Shown here: piece by piece, positions 27,418 to 36,472 of the stretch | How the letters are laid out: the number at the start of each line of letters is the position of its first letter | Position numbering within the stretch: position 1 is the first letter of the stretch | NCBI RefSeq assembly: GCF_013201605.1 | Contig: NZ_CP053848.1 | Span: 806,001-870,000, forward strand | From: Campylobacter ornithocola | Lineage (GTDB): Bacteria; Campylobacterota; Campylobacteria; Campylobacterales; Campylobacteraceae | Reading direction: 5' to 3' | DNA: 64,000 nt | Made by a program: the position numbers and the translations under genes | The notes under the pieces: generated by a model | What the model was told of the DNA's origin: nothing | Seen by the model: the letters and a program-made list of their open reading frames with translations, nothing else | Database searches by the model: none

Positions 27418-29039
27418 TCTGCTGCACTTGTATTGATTCTACATTGTAATGCTTCTTGTACCAAATTTCTAGCTATCGAAGCTTCAGCATCTACAATGTG
27501 TAAATGTTTATCAGTATGCGGGAAAATAATCTTAGCACCTGTACCACTTGTTTTTAAAACCGTTTGTATGGGTTTATTAAAACTAGAAAGTACTTGATAA
27601 AGCATATCAAGTTTAGCCTCGTTACTTATAGTTATAATAGCGACTGAGCATTCTTCTATGTTGGCTATTTTTAAAGTTTCAACTTGTGCAACATTTGCAA
27701 AAAAAACATTTTCATTTCTACTACGACCAAGTTCAACTAAATTTAAATCACTTTCTAAAACCAAATAAGGAATACCTGTTTTTTTGATTTTTTGCACCAC
27801 TTCCTGACCTAATCTTGCATAACCAAAAATGATAAAATGATCTTTCATTTTTTGATCACAAAGATAAAATTTAGCCATATCATTTTGTTCACCTTCTGCT
27901 GCATTGGCTATTTTTCTAAGATTATTTAAAATAAAAGGCGTTGCAACCATAGTGATAATAGAAACTATAATAAAAATTTGTGCTGTTTTTTCATCTAGTA
28001 GCGAATTAACTTGCATTAGAGAAAACACCGCTAGTGCAAATTCCCCAATCTGTGAAATACTTAATGCAGTTTTCAAAGCCACTCTTTTTCTTGTATAAAG
28101 AATTAAAAGACCATAAATTACTATAAATTTTATCAATAAAACTAGACCAACAAAAACAAATATCAAAAACCAATTTTCAAAAACTATATGAAAATCAATT
28201 TGCAAACCAACACTTATAAAGAAAAAACCTAAAAGCAAGTCTCTAAAAGGAACCAAATCAGCTTCTATTTTATGTTTATATTTAGTTTCTGCTATTAAAG
28301 CTCCAGCTATAAAAGCTCCAAGCGAGTATGAAAAACCAAAAGAGTGTGCTAAAAAACTTGCACCAATAACAGTAAAAAGTATAGTAGCTATGAAAATTTC
28401 ATTCGCGTTGGTTTTAATAATAAATTTTAAAACATAAGTAAAAAGATATTTACCTATAAAATAAAGTAAAACAAGTAAAATTACAGCACTAACTAAAGTT
28501 GTAAATAAAAGTTTTGAAACATCAGCATTTTGAGAGCTAAATATATCAATCATTAGTAGCAGTGGTATCACAGCAATATCTTGAAAAAGTAAAATTCCCA
28601 AAGCTTTTCTGCCATATTCTTCATTAATATCGCCACTATCATTGAGTATTTTTAAAACTATGGCCGTAGAAGATAAAGCTAGAGCAAAACCAGCTATCAT
28701 TGCTATATGGCTTACTACGCCTAAAATATAAGTAACAAGTAAAGTACAAACCAAACCACAAGTTAGCATTTGTAAACTTCCGTTTAAAAACACTTCTTTT
28801 TTCATTGCTAAAAGATGTTTAAATGAAAATTCAAGTCCTATGGTAAACATTAAAAAAACTATACCAAACTCAGCCACATGGATAATAATTTCATTAGTAC
28901 CAAAGCCGTAAAATTCACGTACAAACAAACCTGTAGCTATATAGCCTATAATGGTTGGAATACCAAATTTTTTTAAAATTACATTTAAAATTACAGCAAA
29001 AGCTACTGCAACTAAAAAGACATTCAAAAACTCTTCCAC
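27414..29039 (-). CDS. kefB: CPA2-family K+/H+ antiporter with RCK domain
   Basis: Inner-membrane monovalent cation:proton antiporter of the KefB/KefC type, linked to K+ efflux and electrophile protection in enteric bacteria. The first ~380 residues form about 12 membrane helices (including YIATGLFVREFYGFG and GDINEEYGRKALGILLFQD near the ion site). The C-terminal RCK-N domain starts with FIIFGYARLGQEVVQK (about 403 on) and binds nucleotide. 541 aa, shorter than E. coli KefC. Lies 26 nt downstream of hspR. Confidence 0.85.
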   Translation of the reverse strand: MEEFLNVFLVAVAFAVILNVILKKFGIPTIIGYIATGLFVREFYGFGTNEIIIHVAEFGIVFLMFTIGLEFSFKHLLAMKKEVFLNGSLQMLTCGLVCTLLVTYILGVVSHIAMIAGFALALSSTAIVLKILNDSGDINEEYGRKALGILLFQDIAVIPLLLMIDIFSSQNADVSKLLFTTLVSAVILLVLLYFIGKYLFTYVLKFIIKTNANEIFIATILFTVIGASFLAHSFGFSYSLGAFIAGALIAETKYKHKIEADLVPFRDLLLGFFFISVGLQIDFHIVFENWFLIFVFVGLVLLIKFIVIYGLLILYTRKRVALKTALSISQIGEFALAVFSLMQVNSLLDEKTAQIFIIVSIITMVATPFILNNLRKIANAAEGEQNDMAKFYLCDQKMKDHFIIFGYARLGQEVVQKIKKTGIPYLVLESDLNLVELGRSRNENVFFANVAQVETLKIANIEECSVAIITISNEAKLDMLYQVLSSFNKPIQTVLKTSGTGAKIIFPHTDKHLHIVDAEASIARNLVQEALQCRINTSAAE

Positions 29040-29065
29040 TAATTAGCCTTTTTGTACTTGTTTTA

Positions 29066-29440
29066 CTATTTTATTTTTTCTAAAAAAATTAAATCAAAAT
29101 TGCTTCTATGTTTGACTACCGCTCTTGATTTTGAAGGATTATCTCTTCTATCAAGTTCTAATCTTAATTCTTCTATGGTGTTTTCAAACTCATCGATTTT
29201 TGTTTTAAGTTTTAAAATCACATCAACGCCTGCTAAATTAACTCCAAGATCTCTTGTTAAGCGTAAAATCATTTTGATTCTATCTATATCTTTTTGAGAA
29301 TAAAGCCTCATTTTACCATCAGTTCTGCTTGGCTCAACCAAACCTTCTTTTTCATATTGTCTTAGAGTTTGTGGGTGTATACTTAAAACTTTTGCAACAA
29401 CACTTATAAGATATACTGGTTCATCATAACTATGTTCCAT
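29066..29440 (-). CDS. hspR: MerR-type heat-shock repressor HspR
   Basis: Represses chaperone genes by binding HAIR sites, often with DnaK as co-repressor. MerR-type winged helix at residues 10-50 (LISVVAKVLSIHPQTLRQYEKEG), wing RTDGKMRLYSQKDIDRI, then a dimerisation coiled coil (IDEFENTIEELRLELDRR). No cysteine metal site. 124 aa. It follows cbpA by 12 nt, the usual Campylobacter/Helicobacter cbpA-hspR pairing, and should control its own operon through the site at 30363-30383. Confidence 0.94.
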   Translation of the reverse strand: MEHSYDEPVYLISVVAKVLSIHPQTLRQYEKEGLVEPSRTDGKMRLYSQKDIDRIKMILRLTRDLGVNLAGVDVILKLKTKIDEFENTIEELRLELDRRDNPSKSRAVVKHRSNFDLIFLEKIK

Positions 29441-29452
29441 TGCTCACTCCTT

Positions 29453-30325
29453 TCAAGGTAATTTTTCTTTTAAAATTTTCACAAATTCAGGATCAAGGCT
29501 ATTAAGATCTGGTATTTTTACATTTAAAATCAAATACATATCCCCATACAAATCGGTTTTTCTATTTTGCACACCATAGCCTTTAAGTCTAATTTTTTGA
29601 TTATTTTTAGAATTTGGTGGTATAGTGATTTTAACTTCTTTTCTTGGGGTATGCACACTAATCTTATCCCCAAAAAGTGCTGTTTTTAAGCTAATTTCAA
29701 TCTTTTTATATAAATCATCATCTTCTCTTTCATACTCATCGCTTTTTTCAAATTCAACTTTTAAAATCAAATCTCCTTTTTGCCCTTGAAAACTTTTTCC
29801 TTTACCTCTTATACGCAGTTTTTCTCCATCTTTTATACCATGAGGAATTTTGATTTTAACTTGCTCGTTGTTTATATTTACAACATGCTCACCACCTAAA
29901 ATTCCTTTTTCAAAAGGAATTTTAATATTAGCTTGTAAGTCTAAATCCTCTTCAAAACCTCCAAATCCGCCAAAACCACCTCTAAAATTGTTGCTAGAGC
30001 TAAAGCCTCTGCTAAAACCACCAAAGCCTCCACCAAAAATATTATTTAAAATATCATTAATATCAGCTCCACCTGCACTTCTTGAAAAATCATGGAAGCT
30101 TTGTCCACCAAACATAGAATCTCCATATCTATCATATTGAGCTCTTTTTTTCTCATCACTTAAAATCTCATAAGCAGCATTGATTTCTTTAAATTTTTCT
30201 TCAGCACCACTTTCTTTGTTGATATCTGGATGGTATTGTCTTGCTAATTTTCTATAAGCTTTTTTTATTTCATCTGCACTAGCATTTTGTGAAACGCCTA
30301 GTGTTTCGTATAAACTATTACTCAT
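29453..30325 (-). CDS. cbpA: DnaJ-family co-chaperone CbpA
   Basis: J-domain protein stimulating DnaK. The J domain fills residues 1-68 with the essential HPD in QYHPDIN, followed by a Gly/Phe-rich linker ([12 protein letters not shown]...) and two C-terminal substrate domains. The four zinc CxxCxGxG motifs of true DnaJ are absent, which marks it as CbpA type. 290 aa. First gene of the cbpA-hspR operon, with an extended -10 and HAIR-like operator upstream. Confidence 0.93.
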   Translation of the reverse strand: MSNSLYETLGVSQNASADEIKKAYRKLARQYHPDINKESGAEEKFKEINAAYEILSDEKKRAQYDRYGDSMFGGQSFHDFSRSAGGADINDILNNIFGGGFGGFSRGFSSSNNFRGGFGGFGGFEEDLDLQANIKIPFEKGILGGEHVVNINNEQVKIKIPHGIKDGEKLRIRGKGKSFQGQKGDLILKVEFEKSDEYEREDDDLYKKIEISLKTALFGDKISVHTPRKEVKITIPPNSKNNQKIRLKGYGVQNRKTDLYGDMYLILNVKIPDLNSLDPEFVKILKEKLP

Positions 30326-30349
30326 TGATTATTCCTTATTTTTTATAAG

Positions 30350-30355
30350 ATTATA
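30350..30355 (-). promoter_or_regulatory. -10 box for cbpA-hspR
   Basis: On the minus strand TTTTTGATATAAT: a perfect TATAAT with upstream TG, typical of vegetative Campylobacter promoters. It predicts a start near 30343, about 18 bases before the cbpA ATG, with the ribosome site TAAGGAA in between. Confidence 0.75.
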
Positions 30356-30362
30356 TCAAAAA

Positions 30363-30383
30363 CTTTAGTCTTAGTCAATCAAC
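30363..30383 (-). promoter_or_regulatory. HAIR-like HspR operator
   Basis: Minus-strand GTTGATT-N7-ACTAAAG against the HAIR consensus CTTGAGT-N7-ACTCAAG: 5 of 7 and 6 of 7 matches with the exact 7-base spacer. It lies at about -20 to -40 of the cbpA promoter, where bound repressor would block polymerase. The gene for HspR is the second gene of the same operon, which supports autoregulation. Confidence 0.72.
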
Positions 30384-30438
30384 TTTTATAAGTTTTAAAA
30401 CTAAAGGTTTTATTTACAATTGCGTAAAAATAAAATTT

Positions 30439-30444
30439 TATACT
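30439..30444 (+). promoter_or_regulatory. -10 box for htrA
   Basis: TATACT within AATTTTATACTTG, about 30 bases before the htrA ATG and followed by an ACAAAGGAT ribosome site. This is the only convincing -10 on the plus strand of the cbpA/htrA gap. The HAIR-like site lies about 57-77 bases upstream, further than normal for direct repression of htrA. Confidence 0.5.
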
Positions 30445-30474
30445 TGTGTAAATTGATTTTACAAAGGATAAAAC

Positions 30475-31893
30475 ATGAAAAAAACTATGGTTCTTTCTTT
30501 GGCTTTAGCAACTAGTCTTTTTAGTACTAATATTGATTTTAAACAAGCAAATGACAATATACAAAGATCTTTACCAACAAATAATCCAAACACTATACTT
30601 TCTTATCATGATTCTATACAAAAAGTTAAAAATTCAGTTGTAAATATCTCAACCTCCAAAACCGTACAAAGCAATTCATTTGGTATAGATGATTTTTTCA
30701 ATGATCCTTATTTCAAGCAGTTTTTTGGTTTTGATTTCCCACAAACTCCAAAAAACAAAAAGAATAAAAAAGAAGTGGTAAGTTCGCTTGGGTCTGGTGT
30801 AATTATTTCAAGTGATGGTTATATTATAACAAATAATCACGTTATAGAAGGTGCTGAAAAAATCACTGTAAATTTACCTGATTCAAGTACCGAGTATAAG
30901 GCAAAATTAATTGGGGCTGATCCTAAAACAGATCTAGCAGTGATAAAAATAGAAGCAAAAAACCTACCTGCCATAACTTTTGCTGATTCTGATAAATTAC
31001 TAGAAGGTGATGTTGTGTTTGCTCTAGGTAATCCTTTTGGAGTAGGAAGTAGTGTAACTAGTGGAATTATTTCAGCTTTAAATAAAAACAATATAGGTTT
31101 AAATCAGTATGAAAATTTCATTCAAACCGATGCTTCTATTAATCCTGGAAATTCAGGTGGAGCTTTAGTAGATAGCAGAGGAGCTTTAGTTGGAATAAAT
31201 TCAGCCATACTTTCAAGAAGCGGGGGTAATAATGGCATTGGTTTTGCGATCCCTTCTAATATGGCAAAATCTATTGCACAAAAACTTATCGAGTATGGAA
31301 AAATAGAAAGAGGATATTTAGGCGTAGTTATAGGAGCTTTAACTCAAGATATCAAAAAAGCTTATACTAATCAAGAAGGAGCTTTAATCACAGAAGTGCA
31401 AAAAGATTCAGCAGCTTATAATGCAGGATTAAAAAGAGGTGATTTAATTATAAAAGTAGATAAAACCACAATTAAAAGTCCTATGGATTTAAAAAATTAT
31501 ATAGGAAGTATTGATCCAAAACAAGCTATAGAAGTAACTTATGAAAGAGATAATAAAATCAAAACAGCTAAATTTATGCTAAAAACAGATGAAAAATCGC
31601 TACAATATGAAAAAGGTTATATTGATGGTTTAAAATTAGTAGAGCTTGATTCCAAAAATAAACAACAATACCGCATACCTGAAAATATTAGTGGTATTTT
31701 AATCACTGAAGTTACTCCAAAATCAAAAGCAGAAAAAATAGGCTTTGAGCAAGGTGATATTATCATAGGTATTGATCAATATGAAGTTTCAAATTTTAAA
31801 GAATTGTCTAAAGCTTTAGAATTAAATAAGGGCAAAGAATATGTTAAAATTTGGATCAATAGAGGCGGTATGGTTAGAGCTTTACTTTTTTAA
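30475..31893 (+). CDS. htrA: periplasmic serine protease/chaperone HtrA (DegP)
   Basis: Periplasmic quality-control protease; C. jejuni HtrA is also secreted and cuts epithelial junction proteins. Signal peptide at residues 1-17. Catalytic triad H122 (TNNHVIEG), D153 (KTDLAVIKI) and S227 (NPGNSGGALVD). Two PDZ domains follow (about 265-360 with GYLGVVIGALT, and 375-470). 472 aa, family-typical. cprR begins 12 nt later, so htrA and cprRS probably share a transcript. Confidence 0.96.
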   Translation: MKKTMVLSLALATSLFSTNIDFKQANDNIQRSLPTNNPNTILSYHDSIQKVKNSVVNISTSKTVQSNSFGIDDFFNDPYFKQFFGFDFPQTPKNKKNKKEVVSSLGSGVIISSDGYIITNNHVIEGAEKITVNLPDSSTEYKAKLIGADPKTDLAVIKIEAKNLPAITFADSDKLLEGDVVFALGNPFGVGSSVTSGIISALNKNNIGLNQYENFIQTDASINPGNSGGALVDSRGALVGINSAILSRSGGNNGIGFAIPSNMAKSIAQKLIEYGKIERGYLGVVIGALTQDIKKAYTNQEGALITEVQKDSAAYNAGLKRGDLIIKVDKTTIKSPMDLKNYIGSIDPKQAIEVTYERDNKIKTAKFMLKTDEKSLQYEKGYIDGLKLVELDSKNKQQYRIPENISGILITEVTPKSKAEKIGFEQGDIIIGIDQYEVSNFKELSKALELNKGKEYVKIWINRGGMVRALLF

Positions 31894-31905
31894 GAAAGGA
31901 AAATA

Positions 31906-32580
31906 ATGACAAATATTTTAATGATAGAAGATGATTTAGAATTAGCAGAGATTATAGCTGAATATTTAGAGCAATTTGATATGAAAGTAGATATTGCTCA
32001 TGAGCCTTACATAGGTCTTTCAAGACTTGCTTTAAATCCTTATGATTTAATCATTTTAGATTTAAGCCTACCTGGTCTTGATGGACTCGAAGTTTGTGAA
32101 GAAATTCGCAAAAAATACGATACACCTATCATTATTTCAAGTGCAAGACATGATATTAGCGATAAAGTTGCAGCTCTTGATTTAGGTGCTGATGATTATT
32201 TACCAAAACCATATAATCCTCAAGAACTCCAAGCAAGAATTAAGAGTCATTTAAGAAGAATTTCAAATACTAAAACCAATCAAATGCAAATCGAAAAAGA
32301 TTTAGTTTGCGACAAAACAAAGCATATCATTACAATGAAAGGTCAAGAGATAAATTTAACAAATGCTGAATTTGATATTTTAGAGCATTTAATTAAAAAA
32401 GAAGGTGGAGTTGTCAGTCGCGAAGAGCTCGTATATAATTGTAATTCTATTAGTGAAGATTCTAGCAATAAAAGTATTGATGTAATTATTAGTAGGATTA
32501 GACAAAAAATCGGAGATGATCCTAAAACTCCAAAATATATCCATTCTATTAGAGGCATAGGATATAAATTAACCCAATGA
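31906..32580 (+). CDS. cprR: OmpR-family response regulator CprR
   Basis: DNA-binding response regulator. Receiver domain with phospho-acceptor D52 in IILDLSLPGLDG, acidic pocket E8/D9/D10 and conserved lysine in LPKPYNP; C-terminal winged helix (about 125-224) ending in KYIHSIRGIGYKL. 224 aa. The htrA-cprRS order matches C. jejuni CprRS, which governs stress tolerance, envelope genes and biofilm formation; in that species cprR is reported essential. Overlaps the sensor gene by 4 nt. Confidence 0.9.
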   Translation: MTNILMIEDDLELAEIIAEYLEQFDMKVDIAHEPYIGLSRLALNPYDLIILDLSLPGLDGLEVCEEIRKKYDTPIIISSARHDISDKVAALDLGADDYLPKPYNPQELQARIKSHLRRISNTKTNQMQIEKDLVCDKTKHIITMKGQEINLTNAEFDILEHLIKKEGGVVSREELVYNCNSISEDSSNKSIDVIISRIRQKIGDDPKTPKYIHSIRGIGYKLTQ

Positions 32581-33818
32581 ATAAATCATCGATTTTTTAT
32601 ACTATAACCTTTGTTTTTTTACTTGCTAGTGTTAGTGTGATTTTGGCGTTTTTATGGCTTATAAAATATGATCAACAAAATTACACTAACGAGCTTAATA
32701 CAAAATATTCTTTTATAGCTAATGCAAGATTGTTGTATTTTAATCATGTAATTAGTGAAAAAGAATTTTATGAGCAAACCAAAAATTACAAAATGATAGA
32801 ATTAATCAATCCTTCTTCTATAAGAAAAATTATCTATAAAGCTGAGACTATAGCACGTGCACAAACTAGTACAGGAGTGGTTGAAATCATTACTTTAGAA
32901 GATAATGTATATTTAAAAATCATCTTTGATGGTAAGCTTTATTTGTATAAAGACTTAGAATATCAAGGTTATCGTTATTTTGTGATTAAGCTTATTGCTA
33001 GCATGGTGGTGATGGTTTTATTAATTTTGTATATTTTTATCATTAGAAAATTAAAACCATTAAGAGCCTTAAAAAGACAAATTGATAAATTTGGTGAAAA
33101 CAAACTCAATGAAATTCAAAATGTCAGCAAGGGAAATGATGAAATTTCTCAAGTAGCAACAGCCTTTTATGAATCTATTTTAAGAATTCAAAAGCTAAAC
33201 ACTTCGAGACAATTTTTTTTAAGAAATATTATGCATGAGTTAAAAACTCCTATTACTAAAGGTTTGATTACTTTAGAAATGCTTGAAGATAGCAAATATA
33301 AAGAAAGATTAGTGGGTGCTTTTAATCGTTTGGAAATTTTAATCAACGAATTTGCAGCTATTGAGCAAATTACTTCAGGTGCAGGTTTGATTAATTTAAA
33401 AAAATACAATATTTTAGATCTTTTAGATGAAGCAAAAGATATAGCTATGAGTGATGATGAAAAAATAAAAATTAGTATAAAAGAAAGCTTTAGCGTAAAT
33501 GTTGATTTTAAACTATTTACAACTGCAATGAAAAATATGATAGATAATGCCACAAAGTATTCTGATGAAAATTGCGTCGTTATAGAAATTACCAAAGATT
33601 ATCTTTGCTTCAAAAACAAAGGAAAGGCTTTAGATAAAGACTTAAAATATTATACTCAAGCCTTTACACAAGGAAAGAAAAACAAAGATAGTTTTGGACT
33701 TGGACTTTACATAGTAAAAACTATATTAGATTCTCATAAACTTACGCTTTATTATGAATACAAAGACAATACCAACCATTTTTATTTTAACAATATGCAA
33801 AATATAATATCAAATTAG
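32577..33818 (+). CDS. cprS: sensor histidine kinase CprS
   Basis: Membrane sensor kinase partnering CprR. Membrane helices at about 9-29 and 137-157 flank a periplasmic domain of about 105 residues; a HAMP-like segment follows. The phospho-acceptor is H220 in NIMHELKTPITKG, the N box NMIDNATKYSDE and the G2 box SFGLGLYIVKTIL. The G1 box is hard to see, because the segment between N and G2 boxes is shortened (YLCFKNKGKALDKDL), as in the related ArsS kinases. 413 aa. Confidence 0.9.
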   Translation: MNKSSIFYTITFVFLLASVSVILAFLWLIKYDQQNYTNELNTKYSFIANARLLYFNHVISEKEFYEQTKNYKMIELINPSSIRKIIYKAETIARAQTSTGVVEIITLEDNVYLKIIFDGKLYLYKDLEYQGYRYFVIKLIASMVVMVLLILYIFIIRKLKPLRALKRQIDKFGENKLNEIQNVSKGNDEISQVATAFYESILRIQKLNTSRQFFLRNIMHELKTPITKGLITLEMLEDSKYKERLVGAFNRLEILINEFAAIEQITSGAGLINLKKYNILDLLDEAKDIAMSDDEKIKISIKESFSVNVDFKLFTTAMKNMIDNATKYSDENCVVIEITKDYLCFKNKGKALDKDLKYYTQAFTQGKKNKDSFGLGLYIVKTILDSHKLTLYYEYKDNTNHFYFNNMQNIISN

Positions 33819-33825
33819 GATTTTT

Positions 33826-35853
33826 ATGCCCTTATCGCGTTTAAATGAAGAACAATACAAAGCTGCTAGTGCTCCTTTTGGACATAATTTAATCATAGCA
33901 AGTGCAGGTACAGGTAAAACTTCAACCATAGTTGCAAGAATAGCTTTTTTACTTCAAAATGGTATAAAGCCTGAAAAAATTATGCTTTTAACCTTTACTA
34001 ACAAAGCTAGTAAAGAAATGATAGAAAGACTTGGTAGGTATTTTGATAAAAGTATTACTTCAAAAATTACAGCAGGAACTTTTCACAGCACCGCTTACAC
34101 TCTACTTAAAGAGTTAAATCATGATATTATTTTAAAACCAGCAAGTGAACTTAAAATTCTTTTACGCTCTATTTTTGAAAAACGCACTTTTCATCATTTA
34201 AGTGATACTAAACCTTATATGCCAAGCTACTTGTATGATGTGTATTCTTTATTTCAAAATACTAATACAAATTTAGATGAATTTTATAGTTGGTTTTGCC
34301 AAAATTATGATGAACAAGCTATCTATGCTGAAATTTATGAAGATATTTTAAAAGAATACGAAGAGGAAAAATCACGATTTAATTATGTTGATTTTAATGA
34401 TTTGCTTATAAAATTAAAACAGGTTTTAGCTTCACATCATTTTGAATTTGATGAAATTTTAGTCGATGAGTATCAAGATACCAATACCTTGCAAGGTTCG
34501 CTTATTGATGCTTTTAAAAGTAAAAGTCTATTTTGTGTAGGAGATTATGATCAAAGTATTTATGCTTTTAATGGAGCTGATATTTCTATCATAGGAAGTT
34601 TTAAGGATAGATTTGTCGATGCAAATATTTTCACTTTAAATAAAAATTATCGTTCAAGTAAAAACATACTTGCACTAGCTAATAAAGTGATCTTAAACAA
34701 TGAAAGATTATACCCTAAAGAATTAATTGTAACTAGAGAAGGAAATTTCAAAGCACCGAGCTTGCTAACTTTTAATGAATTATTTGATCAATACTCCACC
34801 ATAGCAAAAATTATTTTACAAAGCGGGGTTAATCTTGATGAAATTGCAGTCATTTTTAGAAACAACTCAAGTGCTGATGGAGTGGAAGTAGCCTTAAGAG
34901 AACTTGGTATAGCAAGCAAAAGAAAAGGCGGGGGAAGCTTTTTTGAAAGTTTAGAGGTAAAAAACTTTTGTTCTATGCTCGCAATTGTGCTTAATCCAAA
35001 AGACATCATGGCTTTTATACACTTACTTGAATACACTAAAGGAGTTGGCGGGGTTTTAGCAAAAGATATTTTTGATGCTTTATTAAAACTGGGACATTCT
35101 AGTTTGATTAAAGGCTTTTTAGATCCTGATGTTAGTGTAAGTTTAAAAAAATACAAAAAACAAAGCTATCAACTAGGACTTTTTGATGATATTGAAGAAC
35201 TAGCTTCTCCATCAAGGTTTAACCTAGAAAGTGAATTTAACACCCACCCTATTCTAAGCTTACCTAAAATCAATGAGCTTTGTGCGAAAAATCTTGAAAA
35301 AATTTATCTTTTTATAAAAAAGGCAAGTGAATGTAAAATTTCAACTCAACTTGTGAATTTGATTTTAGAAAATGATTATTTCAAAGAAATTTGTGATATT
35401 TTAGCAACCAAAAGAGCAACCAACAAAAATTCTAATGTAGATTTAAACAAAAAAAGTGAAATTTTAGAAAAAATTAATGCAAAAATGTTTGTATTAAAAG
35501 AACTTGCAAAAAATTATAGTGATAATTACAAATACTATAATTTCCTTACTCTTGGTGCTAGTGAAATGAGTAGTGGTAATGGGGTTAATCTTTTAAGCAT
35601 ACATGCAAGTAAAGGGCTTGAATTTGAACTTGTATTTGTAATTGATCTTGCACAAGGAAGGTTTCCAAATCAAAAGCTCATGAGTATGGGTGGAAGTTTG
35701 GAAGAAGAAAGAAGACTTTTTTATGTAGCAGTAACTAGAGCTAAAGATACTTTGTACTTAAGTTATGCAAAATATGATAAGATTAAAAAAAGCACTTATC
35801 AACCTTCATGTTTTCTAATCGAAGCAGGTATGTGTAAAGAAGGAGAAAAATAA
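33826..35853 (+). CDS. UvrD/Rep superfamily 1 DNA helicase
   Basis: ATP-dependent 3'-5' helicase for repair or replication restart. Motif Q near MPLSRLNEEQYKAASAP, motif I ASAGTGKTST (25-34), motif II VDEYQDT, motif III CVGDYDQSIYAFNGA, motif IV LNKNYRSSKNI, motif V LLSIHASKGLEFELVFV, motif VI RRLFYVAVTRAKDTLYLSY. 675 aa fits Rep/UvrD. C. jejuni annotates the syntenic gene before tpx as uvrD or rep; sequence by eye does not decide. It starts 7 nt after cprS. Confidence 0.9.
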   Translation: MPLSRLNEEQYKAASAPFGHNLIIASAGTGKTSTIVARIAFLLQNGIKPEKIMLLTFTNKASKEMIERLGRYFDKSITSKITAGTFHSTAYTLLKELNHDIILKPASELKILLRSIFEKRTFHHLSDTKPYMPSYLYDVYSLFQNTNTNLDEFYSWFCQNYDEQAIYAEIYEDILKEYEEEKSRFNYVDFNDLLIKLKQVLASHHFEFDEILVDEYQDTNTLQGSLIDAFKSKSLFCVGDYDQSIYAFNGADISIIGSFKDRFVDANIFTLNKNYRSSKNILALANKVILNNERLYPKELIVTREGNFKAPSLLTFNELFDQYSTIAKIILQSGVNLDEIAVIFRNNSSADGVEVALRELGIASKRKGGGSFFESLEVKNFCSMLAIVLNPKDIMAFIHLLEYTKGVGGVLAKDIFDALLKLGHSSLIKGFLDPDVSVSLKKYKKQSYQLGLFDDIEELASPSRFNLESEFNTHPILSLPKINELCAKNLEKIYLFIKKASECKISTQLVNLILENDYFKEICDILATKRATNKNSNVDLNKKSEILEKINAKMFVLKELAKNYSDNYKYYNFLTLGASEMSSGNGVNLLSIHASKGLEFELVFVIDLAQGRFPNQKLMSMGGSLEEERRLFYVAVTRAKDTLYLSYAKYDKIKKSTYQPSCFLIEAGMCKEGEK

Positions 35854-35908
35854 GACTTTATTAATCTTTTTATATTATGATTAATAAAAACCATTAAAAG
35901 GAGAAAAA

Positions 35909-36433
35909 ATGAATAGTGTATTATTCAAAGGAAATAAAGTAAATTTAAAAGGAAATAATATCCAAGTTGGTGATATGGCTCCAAATATCACTTTAAAAGC
36001 TAAAGATCTTTCGGGTATTGAAATTGCTCCAAAAGGAAAAACACAAGTTATCATTAGCGTACCAAGTCTTGATACTCCAGTATGTGCAACCGAAGCTAGA
36101 GAGTTTAACAAAAGAGCGGCGGCAAGTGGTGTTGAAGTAATTGTTGTAAGCATGGATTTACCTTTTGCTATGGGTCGTTTTTGCTCAACTGAAGGCATAG
36201 ATAATTTAAGCGTTGCTAGTGATTTTGTATCTAAAGAATTTGGTGAAAAATATGGTGTTTTAATGGCAGATGGGCCACTTGAGGGAATTTTAGCTAGGGC
36301 TGTTTTTGTAGTTAAAGATGGTGTTGTAGTTTATAAGGAATTAGTAGATGAGATCACCGAACTTCCAAATATGCAAGCTTTAGAAAATTTCTTTAGTCAA
36401 AGTTGTGGATGTGGTGGTTGTGGTTGCCACTAA
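35909..36433 (+). CDS. tpx: thiol peroxidase Tpx with cysteine-rich tail
   Basis: Atypical 2-Cys peroxiredoxin reducing lipid and other hydroperoxides with thioredoxin. Peroxidatic C59 in SLDTPVCATEAREF and resolving C92 in GRFCSTEGI are in place. Residues 1-163 cover the Tpx fold; the last residues SCGCGGCGCH add four cysteines (166, 168, 171, 173) and a terminal histidine, outside the normal fold and able to bind metal. AAAGGAG gives a strong ribosome site. C. jejuni, from memory, has peb2 between the helicase and tpx; it is absent here. Confidence 0.95.
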   Translation: MNSVLFKGNKVNLKGNNIQVGDMAPNITLKAKDLSGIEIAPKGKTQVIISVPSLDTPVCATEAREFNKRAAASGVEVIVVSMDLPFAMGRFCSTEGIDNLSVASDFVSKEFGEKYGVLMADGPLEGILARAVFVVKDGVVVYKELVDEITELPNMQALENFFSQSCGCGGCGCH

Positions 36434-36435
36434 AA

Positions 36436-36462
36436 TTTAAAAGCCTTTTATAGGCTTTTAAA
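36436..36462 (+). terminator. hairpin after tpx
   Basis: Perfect 11-bp stem (TTTAAAAGCCT / AGGCTTTTAAA) with a 5-base loop, 3 bases after the tpx stop. The U-tract is the TTTT inside the stem end followed by AAAA, so it is not a classic terminator; it may reduce rather than stop transcription into the downstream regulator gene, which begins 10 bases later. Confidence 0.6.
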
Positions 36463-36472
36463 ACTTAAAAAC

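Noticed and set aside
30363-30408. Long-spaced inverted repeat CTTTAGT ... ACTAAAG in the cbpA/htrA gap
   Set aside because: The half sites are about 30 bases apart, unlike any HspR site; the N7-spaced match is preferred, though the second half could be an extra weak site.
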